This document shows, piece by piece, positions 23,309-31,553 of a stretch of DNA of 55,181 nucleotides (the stretch's first letter is position 1; each line of letters begins with the position of its first letter). The notes under the pieces are model-generated. The model ran no database searches. It was not told the DNA's origin and worked only from the letters and a program-made list of their open reading frames with translations. The stretch lies in contig NZ_CALLVK010000005.1 in assembly GCF_938010525.1 (NCBI RefSeq), forward strand, positions 1 to 55,181, written 5' to 3'. The position numbers and the translations under genes were made by a program. The stretch is from Abiotrophia sp938010525. GTDB taxonomy: Bacteria; Bacillota; Bacilli; Lactobacillales; Aerococcaceae.

Positions 23309-25231
23309 CTAACAAGATGGATGGGGAAATTCGCCCACAATAGCGGCCAAGAAGTCGTCGCGACTGCTAGCGGCTAAGAGGGACTTGAGCTGACGCGGAT
23401 GGGCTAGGCACTGGCCAAGCCATTTGAAGAAAACTTGGGTGAAGGCCCAGTCACTGTCCTTAAGCGCCAAGAGAATGACGAGTTTAACCGGGTAGCGCCC
23501 CCACTCAATGGGACTGGCTAGATTAGCGATGGCCAGCACCGACTGGTGACTGTGGGCTCGCAAGGGATGGGGAATGGCCAAGGCATAGTCAAAGTCCGTC
23601 GACGATAGGGCTTCGCGCTCCAAGACCGAAGACAGAAAGTCCGGCGTTACATAACCGGCTTGGGCCAAATCCTGGGCCATGAGGGTCAGGACTTGCTCGG
23701 GACTATTGGCCTGCAAGTCTTGATAGAAGAAGCGTGACTCCAGAAAGTCCCCCAATTGTAGGGCCAGCTGGATGGCTGTCTGACGCTGTTCTACTTGGTT
23801 AAGCAGACTAACCAAGGCTAGCTCATCTTCCTCATTGAAGAAGGTAGAGACCTGTAGGGTCGGGAGGCCCAAACTCTGAGCCAGAGGCATAAAACTAATG
23901 ACTAAGTCGACCGGTTGATGTAGGAGCTGGGCTTCACTGACATAATCATATTGGGCTAGGATTTCCAGCCGGTGGCCAAAGCTAGCCTTGAGCCGGTCGA
24001 TTGAAGATTGCATAAGGGGATAGTGTTGGGGCGCCAACAAAATGGCTCGCGCCTTCCAAGGCCGCTCCAGGCGAGAATAGGAGCTGCCGATGTGGACGGC
24101 AATCAGCCCGATTTCGGCCTCGGATAAGACCACGCCTAGACGGGCACCCAACCAAGTGCTGACCGTTACCGCCAGGTCGAAGACCAGCGGATACTGGCGT
24201 TTCATATCTTGCAGGAAGAGATTGGGCAGCTCCACCTGATAATGGAGGCGCTCGATTAGTCCTTGAAGGTGGAGATGGAAGCGATCCTTAAAGTCGGCAT
24301 CGCTGAGAAAATCCAAGCCCGCCAAGTCTTGTAGGTGCAGACCCAAGTCTTCAACCAAGCGGGTCAAATCCAGGGGGTGGCCATGATAGATGACTTGCGA
24401 GGCTAGCTCATGCATAGCCTGATAGGCTTCCAGCAGACGGCCAATACTATAGGCTTCAGAGGCTGGAATCCGACACTTATATTGCTTACCTACCCCCTGC
24501 AAGAACTTGCGAGCCAAGGCTTCTTCCTTAGGCACCAGAGGCGGTAGGTTCTGACGATGATAGAGAAATTGACCGGCCAGCATACGCTGAACCGCAATCC
24601 CGACGTGCAGGAGTAAGATTGGCAAACTGGCAGGTCGAAGCTGATAGTCTGCCTGTTGGAGCAGGCCTTGGAAATAGTGGGCCACCCAGGCCATATCGAA
24701 TTCTTCATAGATAGCTAAGACCTTATCCAGATTCAAGAAATCGCCCTGAAGTTCTGAGGTCAGGAGCTCCCGATAGAGCCGGCGCTTCTGGAATTCAGGG
24801 CCCTTAAGCTGCCAGCCCTTGGCATCATGCTGCAGGTCTAAGTCCGGATAGGCGCCCACTAGCTGACCAACTTGATGCAAGTCCATGGTCAGGGTTTGGG
24901 GGCTGACATAGAGGTCCTGGCTCAGCTCCTTAAGGGTCTGAGGCTGACTGTCAGCCAATAGGAGTTTGAGTATATAATGTAGCCTTTCTTCCTGACTCTG
25001 TGGCAGGCCCAGAGGACTGGGCTGATTGGAGTCTTCCAGGGTATGAGCCACTAGCCGATAGCCCTTGTGGTGATGGGTCTGGATGGCTCCTGGATAGTCT
25101 TGCTTTAACTTGTTCATATCAGAGCGAATAGTCCGGTCGGAGACACCCAACAAAGCCGCTAGGTCCCGCCCCTTGAGCCAGCCTTGTGACTGGGCCAAAA
25201 TGACCATGAGCTGTTCCTGTCGTGTCTGCAT
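23309..25231 (-). CDS. PRD-containing transcriptional activator (LicR/MtlR type)
   Basis: 640 residues from the ATG at 25231, chosen for AGGAGGAGGG upstream. Domains in order: HTH (about 1-60; GRDLAALLGVSDRTIRSDMN), a second HTH (about 85-145; LKELSQDLYVSPQTL), two PRDs (about 170-400), an EIIB-like segment (about 400-490), and an EIIA-type domain (about 500-640) with AIPHPL as the phosphorylatable His. These regulators sense PTS flux through phosphorylation. It heads the operon it presumably controls. The palindrome at 25313-25332 is a candidate binding site, and a cre-like site overlaps its leader. Confidence 0.9.
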   Translation of the reverse strand: MQTRQEQLMVILAQSQGWLKGRDLAALLGVSDRTIRSDMNKLKQDYPGAIQTHHHKGYRLVAHTLEDSNQPSPLGLPQSQEERLHYILKLLLADSQPQTLKELSQDLYVSPQTLTMDLHQVGQLVGAYPDLDLQHDAKGWQLKGPEFQKRRLYRELLTSELQGDFLNLDKVLAIYEEFDMAWVAHYFQGLLQQADYQLRPASLPILLLHVGIAVQRMLAGQFLYHRQNLPPLVPKEEALARKFLQGVGKQYKCRIPASEAYSIGRLLEAYQAMHELASQVIYHGHPLDLTRLVEDLGLHLQDLAGLDFLSDADFKDRFHLHLQGLIERLHYQVELPNLFLQDMKRQYPLVFDLAVTVSTWLGARLGVVLSEAEIGLIAVHIGSSYSRLERPWKARAILLAPQHYPLMQSSIDRLKASFGHRLEILAQYDYVSEAQLLHQPVDLVISFMPLAQSLGLPTLQVSTFFNEEDELALVSLLNQVEQRQTAIQLALQLGDFLESRFFYQDLQANSPEQVLTLMAQDLAQAGYVTPDFLSSVLEREALSSTDFDYALAIPHPLRAHSHQSVLAIANLASPIEWGRYPVKLVILLALKDSDWAFTQVFFKWLGQCLAHPRQLKSLLAASSRDDFLAAIVGEFPHPSC

Positions 25232-25252
25232 AAGCGCCCTCCTCCTAGGCTG

Positions 25253-25267
25253 TGACATCGCTTTCTT
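25253..25267 (-). promoter_or_regulatory. Candidate cre site (CcpA)
   Basis: AAGAAAGCGATGTCA matches the cre consensus WTGNAANCGNWNNCW with a single mismatch. It falls just downstream of the predicted transcription start of the regulator/PTS operon, where CcpA would block transcription in the presence of preferred sugars. Confidence 0.5.
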
Positions 25268-25275
25268 TCAATTCT

Positions 25276-25281
25276 ATTATA
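25276..25281 (-). promoter_or_regulatory. -10 box of the PTS/peptidase operon
   Basis: A perfect TATAAT on the minus strand, 45 nt before the regulator start codon, has no recognisable -35 box at 17 nt. This fits an activator-dependent promoter. Confidence 0.55.
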
Positions 25282-25312
25282 ACATTTTATGTGCCCTCTA
25301 ATCGCTAAAGTT

Positions 25313-25332
25313 ATTTCCTAAGCTTAGGAAAT
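25313..25332. promoter_or_regulatory. 20-bp perfect palindrome, candidate operator
   Basis: ATTTCCTAAGCTTAGGAAAT is a perfect inverted repeat. It lies about 32 nt upstream of the -10 box of the leftward operon and upstream of the rightward CPBP gene. The position suits an activator site for the PRD regulator or control of both divergent genes. Confidence 0.5.
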
Positions 25333-25393
25333 GGGCGAAAAATCAAGAAAAGTATGGAACTGATTCCGATATTGGCTGATTTTTTACATTTGC

Positions 25394-25422
25394 CTTGACC
25401 TGCCAAGAGCCTTATACTAGAA
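25394..25422 (+). promoter_or_regulatory. Likely promoter of the CPBP protease gene
   Basis: TTGCCT, a 17-nt spacer and TATACT lie about 20 nt before the start codon, between the palindrome and the gene. Confidence 0.55.
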
Positions 25423-25439
25423 GAAAAGGAGGTGGCTTA

Positions 25440-26345
25440 ATGCCATTTATCAAAGCTAAATCAAGCCAAGCATCCGGTTGGGGCTGGATGCTTTCCATGC
25501 TGGCCTTCCCCCTCTTGTTTCACTATCTTCAGGACTGGCAGACCAAGGCCACCCTATGGGTCATCACACACCCCCGCTTCCAAATCCTCAATTGGACCCA
25601 CCCCGACTTTGTGGCCCCACTCCTAATCGGCTTAGCCCTCTTTTCGACCTTGATTCCCCTCTTGGGCTTCGCCCTCTACGGTTGGACCCTGGGCCGACGG
25701 TCCTGGCAATCCATGGGCTTCAAGCGCCCCTTGATTGGCCCCTATCTACTGGGCTTTATCCTGGGTGGGCTACAACTGCTGGCCTGCCTCATCATCCCCG
25801 CCTTGCTAGGCCACTTATCGCTAGAGCGCATTAGTCAGACGCCCGTCTTAGTGACCCTACTCTACCTAGCCGGCTTCCTGGTTCAGGGCCTGAGCGAAGA
25901 AGTCATCTGCCGGGGCTATCTCATGAATGGCCTGGCCCTACGCTTCCCAACCTGGCTAGCGGTTCTGGCCAACTCCCTGATTTTTGCCGCCATGCATTTG
26001 GGTAACCCCAATGTCTCATCCCTGGCCCTGGTCAACCTGACCCTGGCCGGCTTGACCTTCTCCCTCCTCTTCGCCTATACGGAAAATATCTGGTTTGTGG
26101 GGGCGGCCCATTCGGCTTGGAACTTCGTGCAAGGGCCTGTTCTGGGCATCCAAGTATCAGGCATGAGCCTGCCTTATCCTATCTGGCACACCCGCCTAGA
26201 AGGCCCTAAGCTCTGGACTGGTGGCGACTTCGGACTAGAAGGTGGTCTCTATTGCCTGATCATCGAAGTCCTTGCCATTCTGATTCTAGTCTATCTACTT
26301 AAGGCTAAAGCACAGAAAAAAGTTCAACTAGAAGCAAAAAGCTGA
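25440..26345 (+). CDS. CPBP-family intramembrane glutamic endopeptidase
   Basis: 301 residues from the ATG at 25440, which has AAAGGAGGTGG upstream. It is a multi-spanning membrane protein with the Abi/CPBP motifs: EEVICRG (Glu153, Glu154, Arg158), then FAAMHLGNPN with His186, then HSAWNF. This family includes type II CAAX-prenyl protease relatives and, in lactic acid bacteria, proteins linked with bacteriocin self-immunity or protein maturation. The target here is unknown. It diverges from the PTS operon regulator and forms a single-gene unit with its own promoter and terminator. Confidence 0.85.
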   Translation: MPFIKAKSSQASGWGWMLSMLAFPLLFHYLQDWQTKATLWVITHPRFQILNWTHPDFVAPLLIGLALFSTLIPLLGFALYGWTLGRRSWQSMGFKRPLIGPYLLGFILGGLQLLACLIIPALLGHLSLERISQTPVLVTLLYLAGFLVQGLSEEVICRGYLMNGLALRFPTWLAVLANSLIFAAMHLGNPNVSSLALVNLTLAGLTFSLLFAYTENIWFVGAAHSAWNFVQGPVLGIQVSGMSLPYPIWHTRLEGPKLWTGGDFGLEGGLYCLIIEVLAILILVYLLKAKAQKKVQLEAKS

Positions 26346-26368
26346 GACTAAGTCTCAGCTTCTTTTTC
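26338..26368 (+). terminator. Terminator of the CPBP gene
   Basis: A 10-bp stem AAGCTGAGAC / GTCTCAGCTT with a TAA loop, followed by CTTTTTC. It overlaps the stop codon. Confidence 0.85.
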
Positions 26369-26375
26369 ACCCTAT

Positions 26376-26415
26376 AAAAAATCCCCTTATATCCTATAAG
26401 ATATAAGGGGATTTT
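26376..26415 (-). terminator. Terminator of the DUF1275 gene
   Basis: A 15-bp perfect stem AAAATCCCCTTATAT / ATATAAGGGGATTTT with an 8-nt loop. The A-rich left flank supplies the T-tract for the leftward transcript. Confidence 0.85.
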
Positions 26416-26417
26416 GC

Positions 26418-27074
26418 TTATGCTGCTTGATGACAGTGGCGGAGGATAAAGTAATAGGTCCCCGTCACCAGATAGGCCAGGGCCAAGACCAAAATCATGC
26501 TGATAGCAGAATGATTAAGCCATATATAGGTCAGGAGCCCTCCTACTAGGAAACAGGCAATGCTTGCCATGTAGAAGATAATCTTGTGGCCATCTTCCTT
26601 ATAGCCCCGCAAGTAACGTCCTAGCGCAAAGCCCGTATCAGTCAAGTAACCCGTAAAATGCGAACTGCGGACAATCATGCCTCGATAGTAGATAAACATA
26701 CCATTTTGGGTCCCCATACCGAAGGCCAAGAGATAGAGCCAGCTAGCCTGCCAGTTGAGGGCATAGCTTAAGCCCAATAAGAGGCCAAAGCTAATCAGCA
26801 AAACGCCGTAACGGTTGGCCAGGCGAAAGGATTTATCAGAGAATAAGAGGCCACTTAAAATGCTCCCAGCCATAAAGGCCAGCAAGGTCAAGGCCAGACG
26901 GCTGGTCGCTTCCCCATCACCCCGCACCAAGGCTAGGACTAGTTGGGACAGGTTGCCCGTCATATGGGTCGATGGCGTGGCTACCAGCCACAGAGTGGTC
27001 ATATTGACTGCCCCCGCCAGGCTACTTAGTAAACCAATCCAAATAGCTAGCAGGATTCCTTCGTGGTGTTTCAT
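26418..27074 (-). CDS. YoaK/DUF1275-family membrane protein
   Basis: 218 residues with six predicted membrane segments. It has the DUF1275 motifs: GLLSSLAGAVNMTTLW in the first helix, STHMTGNLSQ in the loop after it, and GMQN-like GTQNGMFIYYRG with VRSSHFTGYLTDTG in the second half. The internal HMTGN/HFTGY similarity reflects a twofold repeat. The function of the family is not established; a transport role is usually supposed. GAGAGGAG precedes the ATG. Monocistronic. Confidence 0.82.
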   Translation of the reverse strand: MKHHEGILLAIWIGLLSSLAGAVNMTTLWLVATPSTHMTGNLSQLVLALVRGDGEATSRLALTLLAFMAGSILSGLLFSDKSFRLANRYGVLLISFGLLLGLSYALNWQASWLYLLAFGMGTQNGMFIYYRGMIVRSSHFTGYLTDTGFALGRYLRGYKEDGHKIIFYMASIACFLVGGLLTYIWLNHSAISMILVLALAYLVTGTYYFILRHCHQAA

Positions 27075-27151
27075 TGATTTGCTCCTCTCAAGTCCAATAC
27101 CTATTCATTCTATCACAAAGACCTAGCCTTCAACAAGGCAAGGCAAGCCCG

Positions 27152-28669
27152 CTATTGCTTCTCAGCCGGTGCTAAAGCCAGACGCCGGTCACAGACTTGG
27201 TCTAGGAAGCGTTGGTCATGGGAAACCGCCAGAATGGCCCCAGGGAAGTCGCGGAAAATTTGCCTTACTTCAGCCTGAGACAAGGGCGAGAAGTTACGGC
27301 TAGGCTCGTCCAGTAACAAGACATTGACCTCCATCAGATTCAACTTAAGCAGGAGCAACTTGGCCTGCTGGCCCCCAGACAGTTGGCTAATGGGATGACG
27401 CATTTCATCAGGGTCGAAGCGTAGGCTACCCAGATAGGTCATGAGCTTAGTCTTCTCCTCCTGGCTACCCGATTCCTGGAGAAAGTCCAAGGGCGTCTGA
27501 TCCTGAGGCAGGACCTGGCGATAATCTTGGGGCATATAGCCCAAACGAATGCCCGGCCGGTCGGTCAGCCAGTCACGGACTTGCTTCAACAAGGTGGATT
27601 TGCCCACCCCATTGGGGCCCACTAGTCCGATTTTCTCCTGGCCTCGCCACTCCAGGGTCAGGGGTTGAGTCAGCGCGCGCCCCTCTAGGCGGACCACATA
27701 GTCCGGCTGGTTGATCAGCCATTTGCTGGCGGGCAAGGGATGGGGGCAAGGCAGTTTGACCAAGATGGCATCCTCTTGAATGGGAATCTCCAGTAGGTTC
27801 TCAGCCTGACGCTCCAAGCGACGGCCTACAGACTTAACGTTGCGCATTTTCTTAGCCAAGAGACGACCAAGGCTAGAATCATGGGCCTGACGCAATTGAT
27901 GCTGGACCTTGTCATGCATTTGCCGATGTCGAGCCTCCTGCTTAGCCTGCTCCTCCTGCTGCTTGCGGGCCAGCTGGCCCTGACGCTGGAACTGGGCCTC
28001 CCGTTGACTGCGATAGGTCTCATAGTCCAGATTGACCAGATGAACCCGACTGGCCTTGTGGTTATGAATGGTCTCAATATGCAGCATGCGATTGGCCACT
28101 TGAGACAGGAAGGCCTCATCATGGGAAATAAAGAGAACCGCTGCCGGCAAACTAGCCAGGGTCCGACTGAGCCAGTTCAGCGTGGCCAAGTCCAAGTCAT
28201 TGGAAGGCTCATCCAAGAGAAGACAGTCCGGTTCCAAGGCCAGGGTCCGGGCCAACTGTAACTTGAGTTTTTCGCCCCCTGACAGAGTCCCCATGAGCTG
28301 CTGGCTGGTGAGACGGTCGGGGTCAAAGCCTAATTGGCTGACTAGCTGATAGAAGTAACCATAGTCTATTTGCTCGGCTAAGACCGGATCAAAGCAATAA
28401 GCCTCGATGGTCAGGCCTTCATCTTGAGCCGGGAAAGTCTGGCCAATCCAGACCGTCCGGCCGAAGGCATTAGAACAGGTGCCCGTCACCTCGACATAAG
28501 GTAGGGACTGATCGGGCTGCCTGAGCCAGCTCAAGAGCGAGGACTTGCCACAGCCTTCTTCGCCAATCAGGGCTAGCTTGTCGCCTGGCTTCAAGTCAAA
28601 GGACAGGGAGGGAATTAAGACCTTGAGGTCTTGTTGATGGGTCATGGTAAAATTTTCAACGTGTAACAT
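27152..28669 (-). CDS. ABC-F family ATPase, probable ribosome-protection type
   Basis: 505 residues with two ATPase domains and no membrane helices. Domain 1 has GEEGCGKSS, LSGGEKLKL and LLLDEPSNDLDL; domain 2 has GPNGVGKST, LSGGQQAKL and LLLDEPSRNFSPLS. A charged coiled linker (about 205-270, rich in Q, R and K) joins them and would reach the ribosome's peptidyl-transferase centre. Length and the DEPSRN.SPLS form of Walker B resemble antibiotic-resistance ABC-F proteins (Lsa/Vga/Msr types) more than housekeeping EttA. The leader upstream has two small ORFs and hairpins, as in antibiotic-inducible ABC-F genes. The drug, if any, cannot be predicted. Confidence 0.82.
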   Translation of the reverse strand: MLHVENFTMTHQQDLKVLIPSLSFDLKPGDKLALIGEEGCGKSSLLSWLRQPDQSLPYVEVTGTCSNAFGRTVWIGQTFPAQDEGLTIEAYCFDPVLAEQIDYGYFYQLVSQLGFDPDRLTSQQLMGTLSGGEKLKLQLARTLALEPDCLLLDEPSNDLDLATLNWLSRTLASLPAAVLFISHDEAFLSQVANRMLHIETIHNHKASRVHLVNLDYETYRSQREAQFQRQGQLARKQQEEQAKQEARHRQMHDKVQHQLRQAHDSSLGRLLAKKMRNVKSVGRRLERQAENLLEIPIQEDAILVKLPCPHPLPASKWLINQPDYVVRLEGRALTQPLTLEWRGQEKIGLVGPNGVGKSTLLKQVRDWLTDRPGIRLGYMPQDYRQVLPQDQTPLDFLQESGSQEEKTKLMTYLGSLRFDPDEMRHPISQLSGGQQAKLLLLKLNLMEVNVLLLDEPSRNFSPLSQAEVRQIFRDFPGAILAVSHDQRFLDQVCDRRLALAPAEKQ

Positions 28670-28680
28670 CTGCTACCTCC

Positions 28681-28720
28681 TATATAAAGAGGGACCGATG
28701 CCCTATCTAGCGTCGGTCCC
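28681..28720 (-). promoter_or_regulatory. Attenuator hairpin before the ABC-F gene
   Basis: On the minus strand GGGACCGACGC...GGCATCGGTCCC forms an 8-bp or longer GC-rich stem, followed at once by TCTTTATATA and then the AGGAGG of the ABC-F gene. The stop codon of the second upstream ORF (28703-28705) lies in its loop, so a ribosome on that ORF would disrupt it. Confidence 0.6.
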
Positions 28721-28834
28721 TGTTTGGAAGCAAATGGATGAAGCCAAAGAAAGAGTCTGCGCCCTCATATAAGCTGCACCTACCCTAGCTGCTTGTACCT
28801 CTTCACTAAAATTGACCGCACTAAATAAAGCCAT
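28703..28834 (-). CDS. Upstream ORF 2 in the ABC-F leader (43 residues)
   Basis: Begins ATG at 28834 after AAAGGATTAAG and encodes MALFSAVNFSEEVQAARV... ending ...CFQTGTDAR. The start is placed in the loop of a large hairpin (28806-28867), and the end runs through the 5' arm of the attenuator. No protein family is recognisable. It is more likely a regulatory leader peptide, whose translation or stalling controls the ABC-F gene, than a functional protein. Confidence 0.5.
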   Translation of the reverse strand: MALFSAVNFSEEVQAARVGAAYMRAQTLSLASSICFQTGTDAR

Positions 28835-28867
28835 CTTAATCCTTTATTTAGTAATTGACAATTTTAG
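28806..28867 (-). promoter_or_regulatory. Large anti-parallel hairpin in the ABC-F leader
   Basis: The core stem ACTAAATAAAG / CTTTATTTAGT has an 11-nt loop that holds the start codon of upstream ORF 2. Beyond an internal bulge the outer arms CTAAAATTG / CAATTTTAG also pair. The stop of upstream ORF 1 is at its 5' foot, so ribosome occupancy there would change the fold. Confidence 0.6.
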
Positions 28868-28884
28868 TTAACTTTCATCGGCAC
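28864..28884 (-). CDS. Upstream ORF 1 in the ABC-F leader (4-6 codon leader peptide)
   Basis: A strong AAGGAGG is followed by GTG CCG ATG AAA GTT AAC TAA, encoding MPMKVN from the GTG or MKVN from the ATG. It is the first translatable frame after the promoter. A very short, well-translated peptide in this place is typical of antibiotic-sensing leaders such as those of erm, msr and vga genes. Confidence 0.5.
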   Translation of the reverse strand: MPMKVN

Positions 28885-28910
28885 AAGTACCTCCTTGGTG
28901 AATTACCTTT

Positions 28911-28939
28911 AGTATACGCTTACTTTGTTGGGAATGCAA
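28911..28939 (-). promoter_or_regulatory. Promoter of the ABC-F transcript
   Basis: TTGCAT (28934-28939), a 17-nt spacer and TATACT (28911-28916) on the minus strand lie 240 nt upstream of the ABC-F start, giving a long leader. Confidence 0.75.
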
Positions 28940-28940
28940 G

Positions 28941-29087
28941 TGCTTTATCAGCAACTATTTTCCTCACTACATCTGAACAAATACTCATAAGGTGACGTCA
29001 ATTATTCCTAACTCCTTGTATGCTAGTCATTGAGAATACAAAACTCAAATTCCCCTATGACTTCACTGTATTTTATAACAAACAGCG
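28941..29087. other. Spacer between hamB and the ABC-F promoter
   Basis: AT-rich sequence with no credible gene. I saw no clear terminator after hamB here. Confidence 0.4.
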
Positions 29088-31553
29088 CTAGTTAACTGGC
29101 AAATTTATAGAAAGTTCTGATATTAGAATACCATTTTCACCATTGCTTTCCATAGTCTCGATTAGTTTCTTTTTAAAAGATACTTCATTATTTAGGGTAT
29201 TTACTTCATAAAATTCCTTATATTTGTCAAAAAGGATATTCGTCAAGGTATTACTAATTCCACAGTTTAGCAATGCTATTTTGTCTTTATTACTTGTCCC
29301 ATATTTGAGTTTAAGGTATAGCTTTTCCTCAATCAATTCAAGAGAATATAGAATTTCTATGTACTTGATTATTTCATTATCAATAAAATCAAATTCCTCT
29401 TTGAGTCTCACTATCGCTAAATTTACTTTTTCCTGATTACTTTTTTCGCCTATGTCCGTCCAGTATTTTTGGTGACTGTTTGTTCCTCTAGTTTTGTCTC
29501 CCCAATTTCCAACATAGACAAATTTAGATTGCTGCTTATTTAGCCTATTCCAGTAGGCCACGATTTGAGTAATCATTTCCTTTAAAGTTTTTCCGCTCAT
29601 GCGCCAATTGATAAGCATCATATAAAATTGTTGAGCACGTTGTTCTTTTAAACGTTTTATGTTGTTCGATGAGTTCTCATCTTCTGCTATATAATCAAAG
29701 AAAAGAGACTTCATTAGACTAAAAACATTTTCCAGTTTGTGCGCTTGTTGCATTCCTGCAAGCTGAGCATTTAGTTTTTCTTCAACAAGTAAAACATCGA
29801 ATATCCTCACATTATTTTGAAAACACAGCCTTCCTATTAGGCTCTTCGGCGTTGCAACTGTTTTCTCCGTTAAAATATTATCATCTGAGAAATTCTCGAG
29901 CATTACTTCTGCCTGCTCGATAACATCTTTATCAATCTGCATGTGATTCTTTAATAAAGGATTGAAAATCTCATCTTTTATATCATCTTCATTTTCGGCT
30001 AAAACATGTCTACTTTTAAAGAATTTCAATACATTGAAGTTCTTACTACAATACCTCCCTTTAATTATATGGATTTCCGGAAGTAAGTAATCTAAACTCC
30101 CTGTTTCAGGATTAAAAATATCACCAAAACGACAAACTCGCCCAATTAAGTTCTTAAAATCAGAAGATTTTAAGTTTCCATTACCTCTTTTAGGATCTAA
30201 AATAAACATCTTAGTAGCAGGAATATTTACTCCCTCCAGTAAAGTAGAGTTAGCTATAATATAACGAATTTCTGGCACATAAGAATATAAATTCTCTATG
30301 TAATATCTAACGAATTCTGGCACTGATCCGTGGTGATAAATAACCCCTCGTTCTAAGTTGTTTGCCAACTCATAATCTTCATGGATAAATTCCCTTAAAT
30401 CAGAGACAGCTTTCTTTATTTTGTCGTTCATAGAAATACCTAGATTACTAGTTAACTCATTTGCAAAACTCTCAATCTTTTTAGGCGTATTTAAATATAT
30501 AATATTCTTTTTATCGGCATAATCAATAACTATTTCGGCATCTTTTGAGTATATTCTCTTTTTCTCTTTATATATTATTTTCTCTTTGTCTCCTGAGAAT
30601 TGATCAAGTACACCAAATGTACTGTCATCAAGATCATGTACATAGAACATTTCAGATTTCATAGTCTCAGATACAGTAAACCATTCCGGTTGTTCAGCTA
30701 TATACTTTAAAATAATGCTATCTTTCGAACTCAAAAAAGGGGTTAGATATCTACAAGAAAGATGATCATTTCTTGTATGACATATTATAATAACAGAAGC
30801 AAGCAAGATGCTACGAGAACTACTTTTAGAGAATTTATCCAGTAAATTATGCGCCTCATCAATTACTAGAATGTCAAATTTTAAATTTGGATTGTTTTGC
30901 AACAATCTCAAAAGCCTTTCTTGTGTTAACACAGCTATAATATTAGACTCGCCTTCTGAATACATTTCAGGTTGCGTGATTATTTTCCGAGTGCCTATAT
31001 GGTTTAGAATACGTTTCTTAGTTTGAGCTAAAAGTGATTTAGTTGGTGTTACTATGCAAATATTTTGATACTTAGAGGTATCGAGAAATGACAAGATTAA
31101 TTCAGTTTTACCGTAAGAGGTTGGTGCTACTACGATATAAGAACTATGTCTACAAGCCATAACCGCTTCGTGCAATTCACTTTGGCCCACTGTTTTGTAT
31201 TGATCTCCAACTTTATATTCTTTATTAACTGCGGTATTAATCTCAGTATGCAAATTACCAAAGTCTTCACCATATCGCATATTCTCATAAATAAACTGCG
31301 AGATTGGGATAAGACCTTTATTTAGGCTCAATTCATAAAGTGGCTTATAGTCTTTAGTATGCTTACTATATAAAAGAAAAAGTCTATATCCCAATTTACG
31401 AATATGTTCATTCTCTCGTCCAACAAAATACGTACCTAGAGAAAGCAAAACCTCATAATCCTTAACATCCATCTTATCCGGTGTAGTAAGTAATTTCCAA
31501 TACAGCTCTTTAAATGTTGTATTATATAATCTTTTTAATGTTAATTTTTTCAT
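29088..31553 (-). CDS. hamB: Hachiman-like defence helicase HamB
   Basis: 821-residue superfamily 2 helicase. Motif I is APTSYGKTEL (Lys149), motif Ia VTPTKSLLAQ, motif II DEAHN (232-236), a motif IV/V region with YHHGSVPEFVRYYIE and NSTLLEGVNIPATKM, and motif VI LIGRVCRFGD. A long N-terminal helical region (1-120) and a long C-terminal extension flank the core. The start overlaps the hamA stop by 4 nt (ATGA). With the HamA-type nuclease it forms a two-gene anti-phage system in which the helicase senses DNA ends or damage and releases the nuclease. The gene is AT-rich with codon use unlike its neighbours, a sign of transfer. Confidence 0.82.
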   Translation of the reverse strand: MKKLTLKRLYNTTFKELYWKLLTTPDKMDVKDYEVLLSLGTYFVGRENEHIRKLGYRLFLLYSKHTKDYKPLYELSLNKGLIPISQFIYENMRYGEDFGNLHTEINTAVNKEYKVGDQYKTVGQSELHEAVMACRHSSYIVVAPTSYGKTELILSFLDTSKYQNICIVTPTKSLLAQTKKRILNHIGTRKIITQPEMYSEGESNIIAVLTQERLLRLLQNNPNLKFDILVIDEAHNLLDKFSKSSSRSILLASVIIICHTRNDHLSCRYLTPFLSSKDSIILKYIAEQPEWFTVSETMKSEMFYVHDLDDSTFGVLDQFSGDKEKIIYKEKKRIYSKDAEIVIDYADKKNIIYLNTPKKIESFANELTSNLGISMNDKIKKAVSDLREFIHEDYELANNLERGVIYHHGSVPEFVRYYIENLYSYVPEIRYIIANSTLLEGVNIPATKMFILDPKRGNGNLKSSDFKNLIGRVCRFGDIFNPETGSLDYLLPEIHIIKGRYCSKNFNVLKFFKSRHVLAENEDDIKDEIFNPLLKNHMQIDKDVIEQAEVMLENFSDDNILTEKTVATPKSLIGRLCFQNNVRIFDVLLVEEKLNAQLAGMQQAHKLENVFSLMKSLFFDYIAEDENSSNNIKRLKEQRAQQFYMMLINWRMSGKTLKEMITQIVAYWNRLNKQQSKFVYVGNWGDKTRGTNSHQKYWTDIGEKSNQEKVNLAIVRLKEEFDFIDNEIIKYIEILYSLELIEEKLYLKLKYGTSNKDKIALLNCGISNTLTNILFDKYKEFYEVNTLNNEVSFKKKLIETMESNGENGILISELSINLPVN

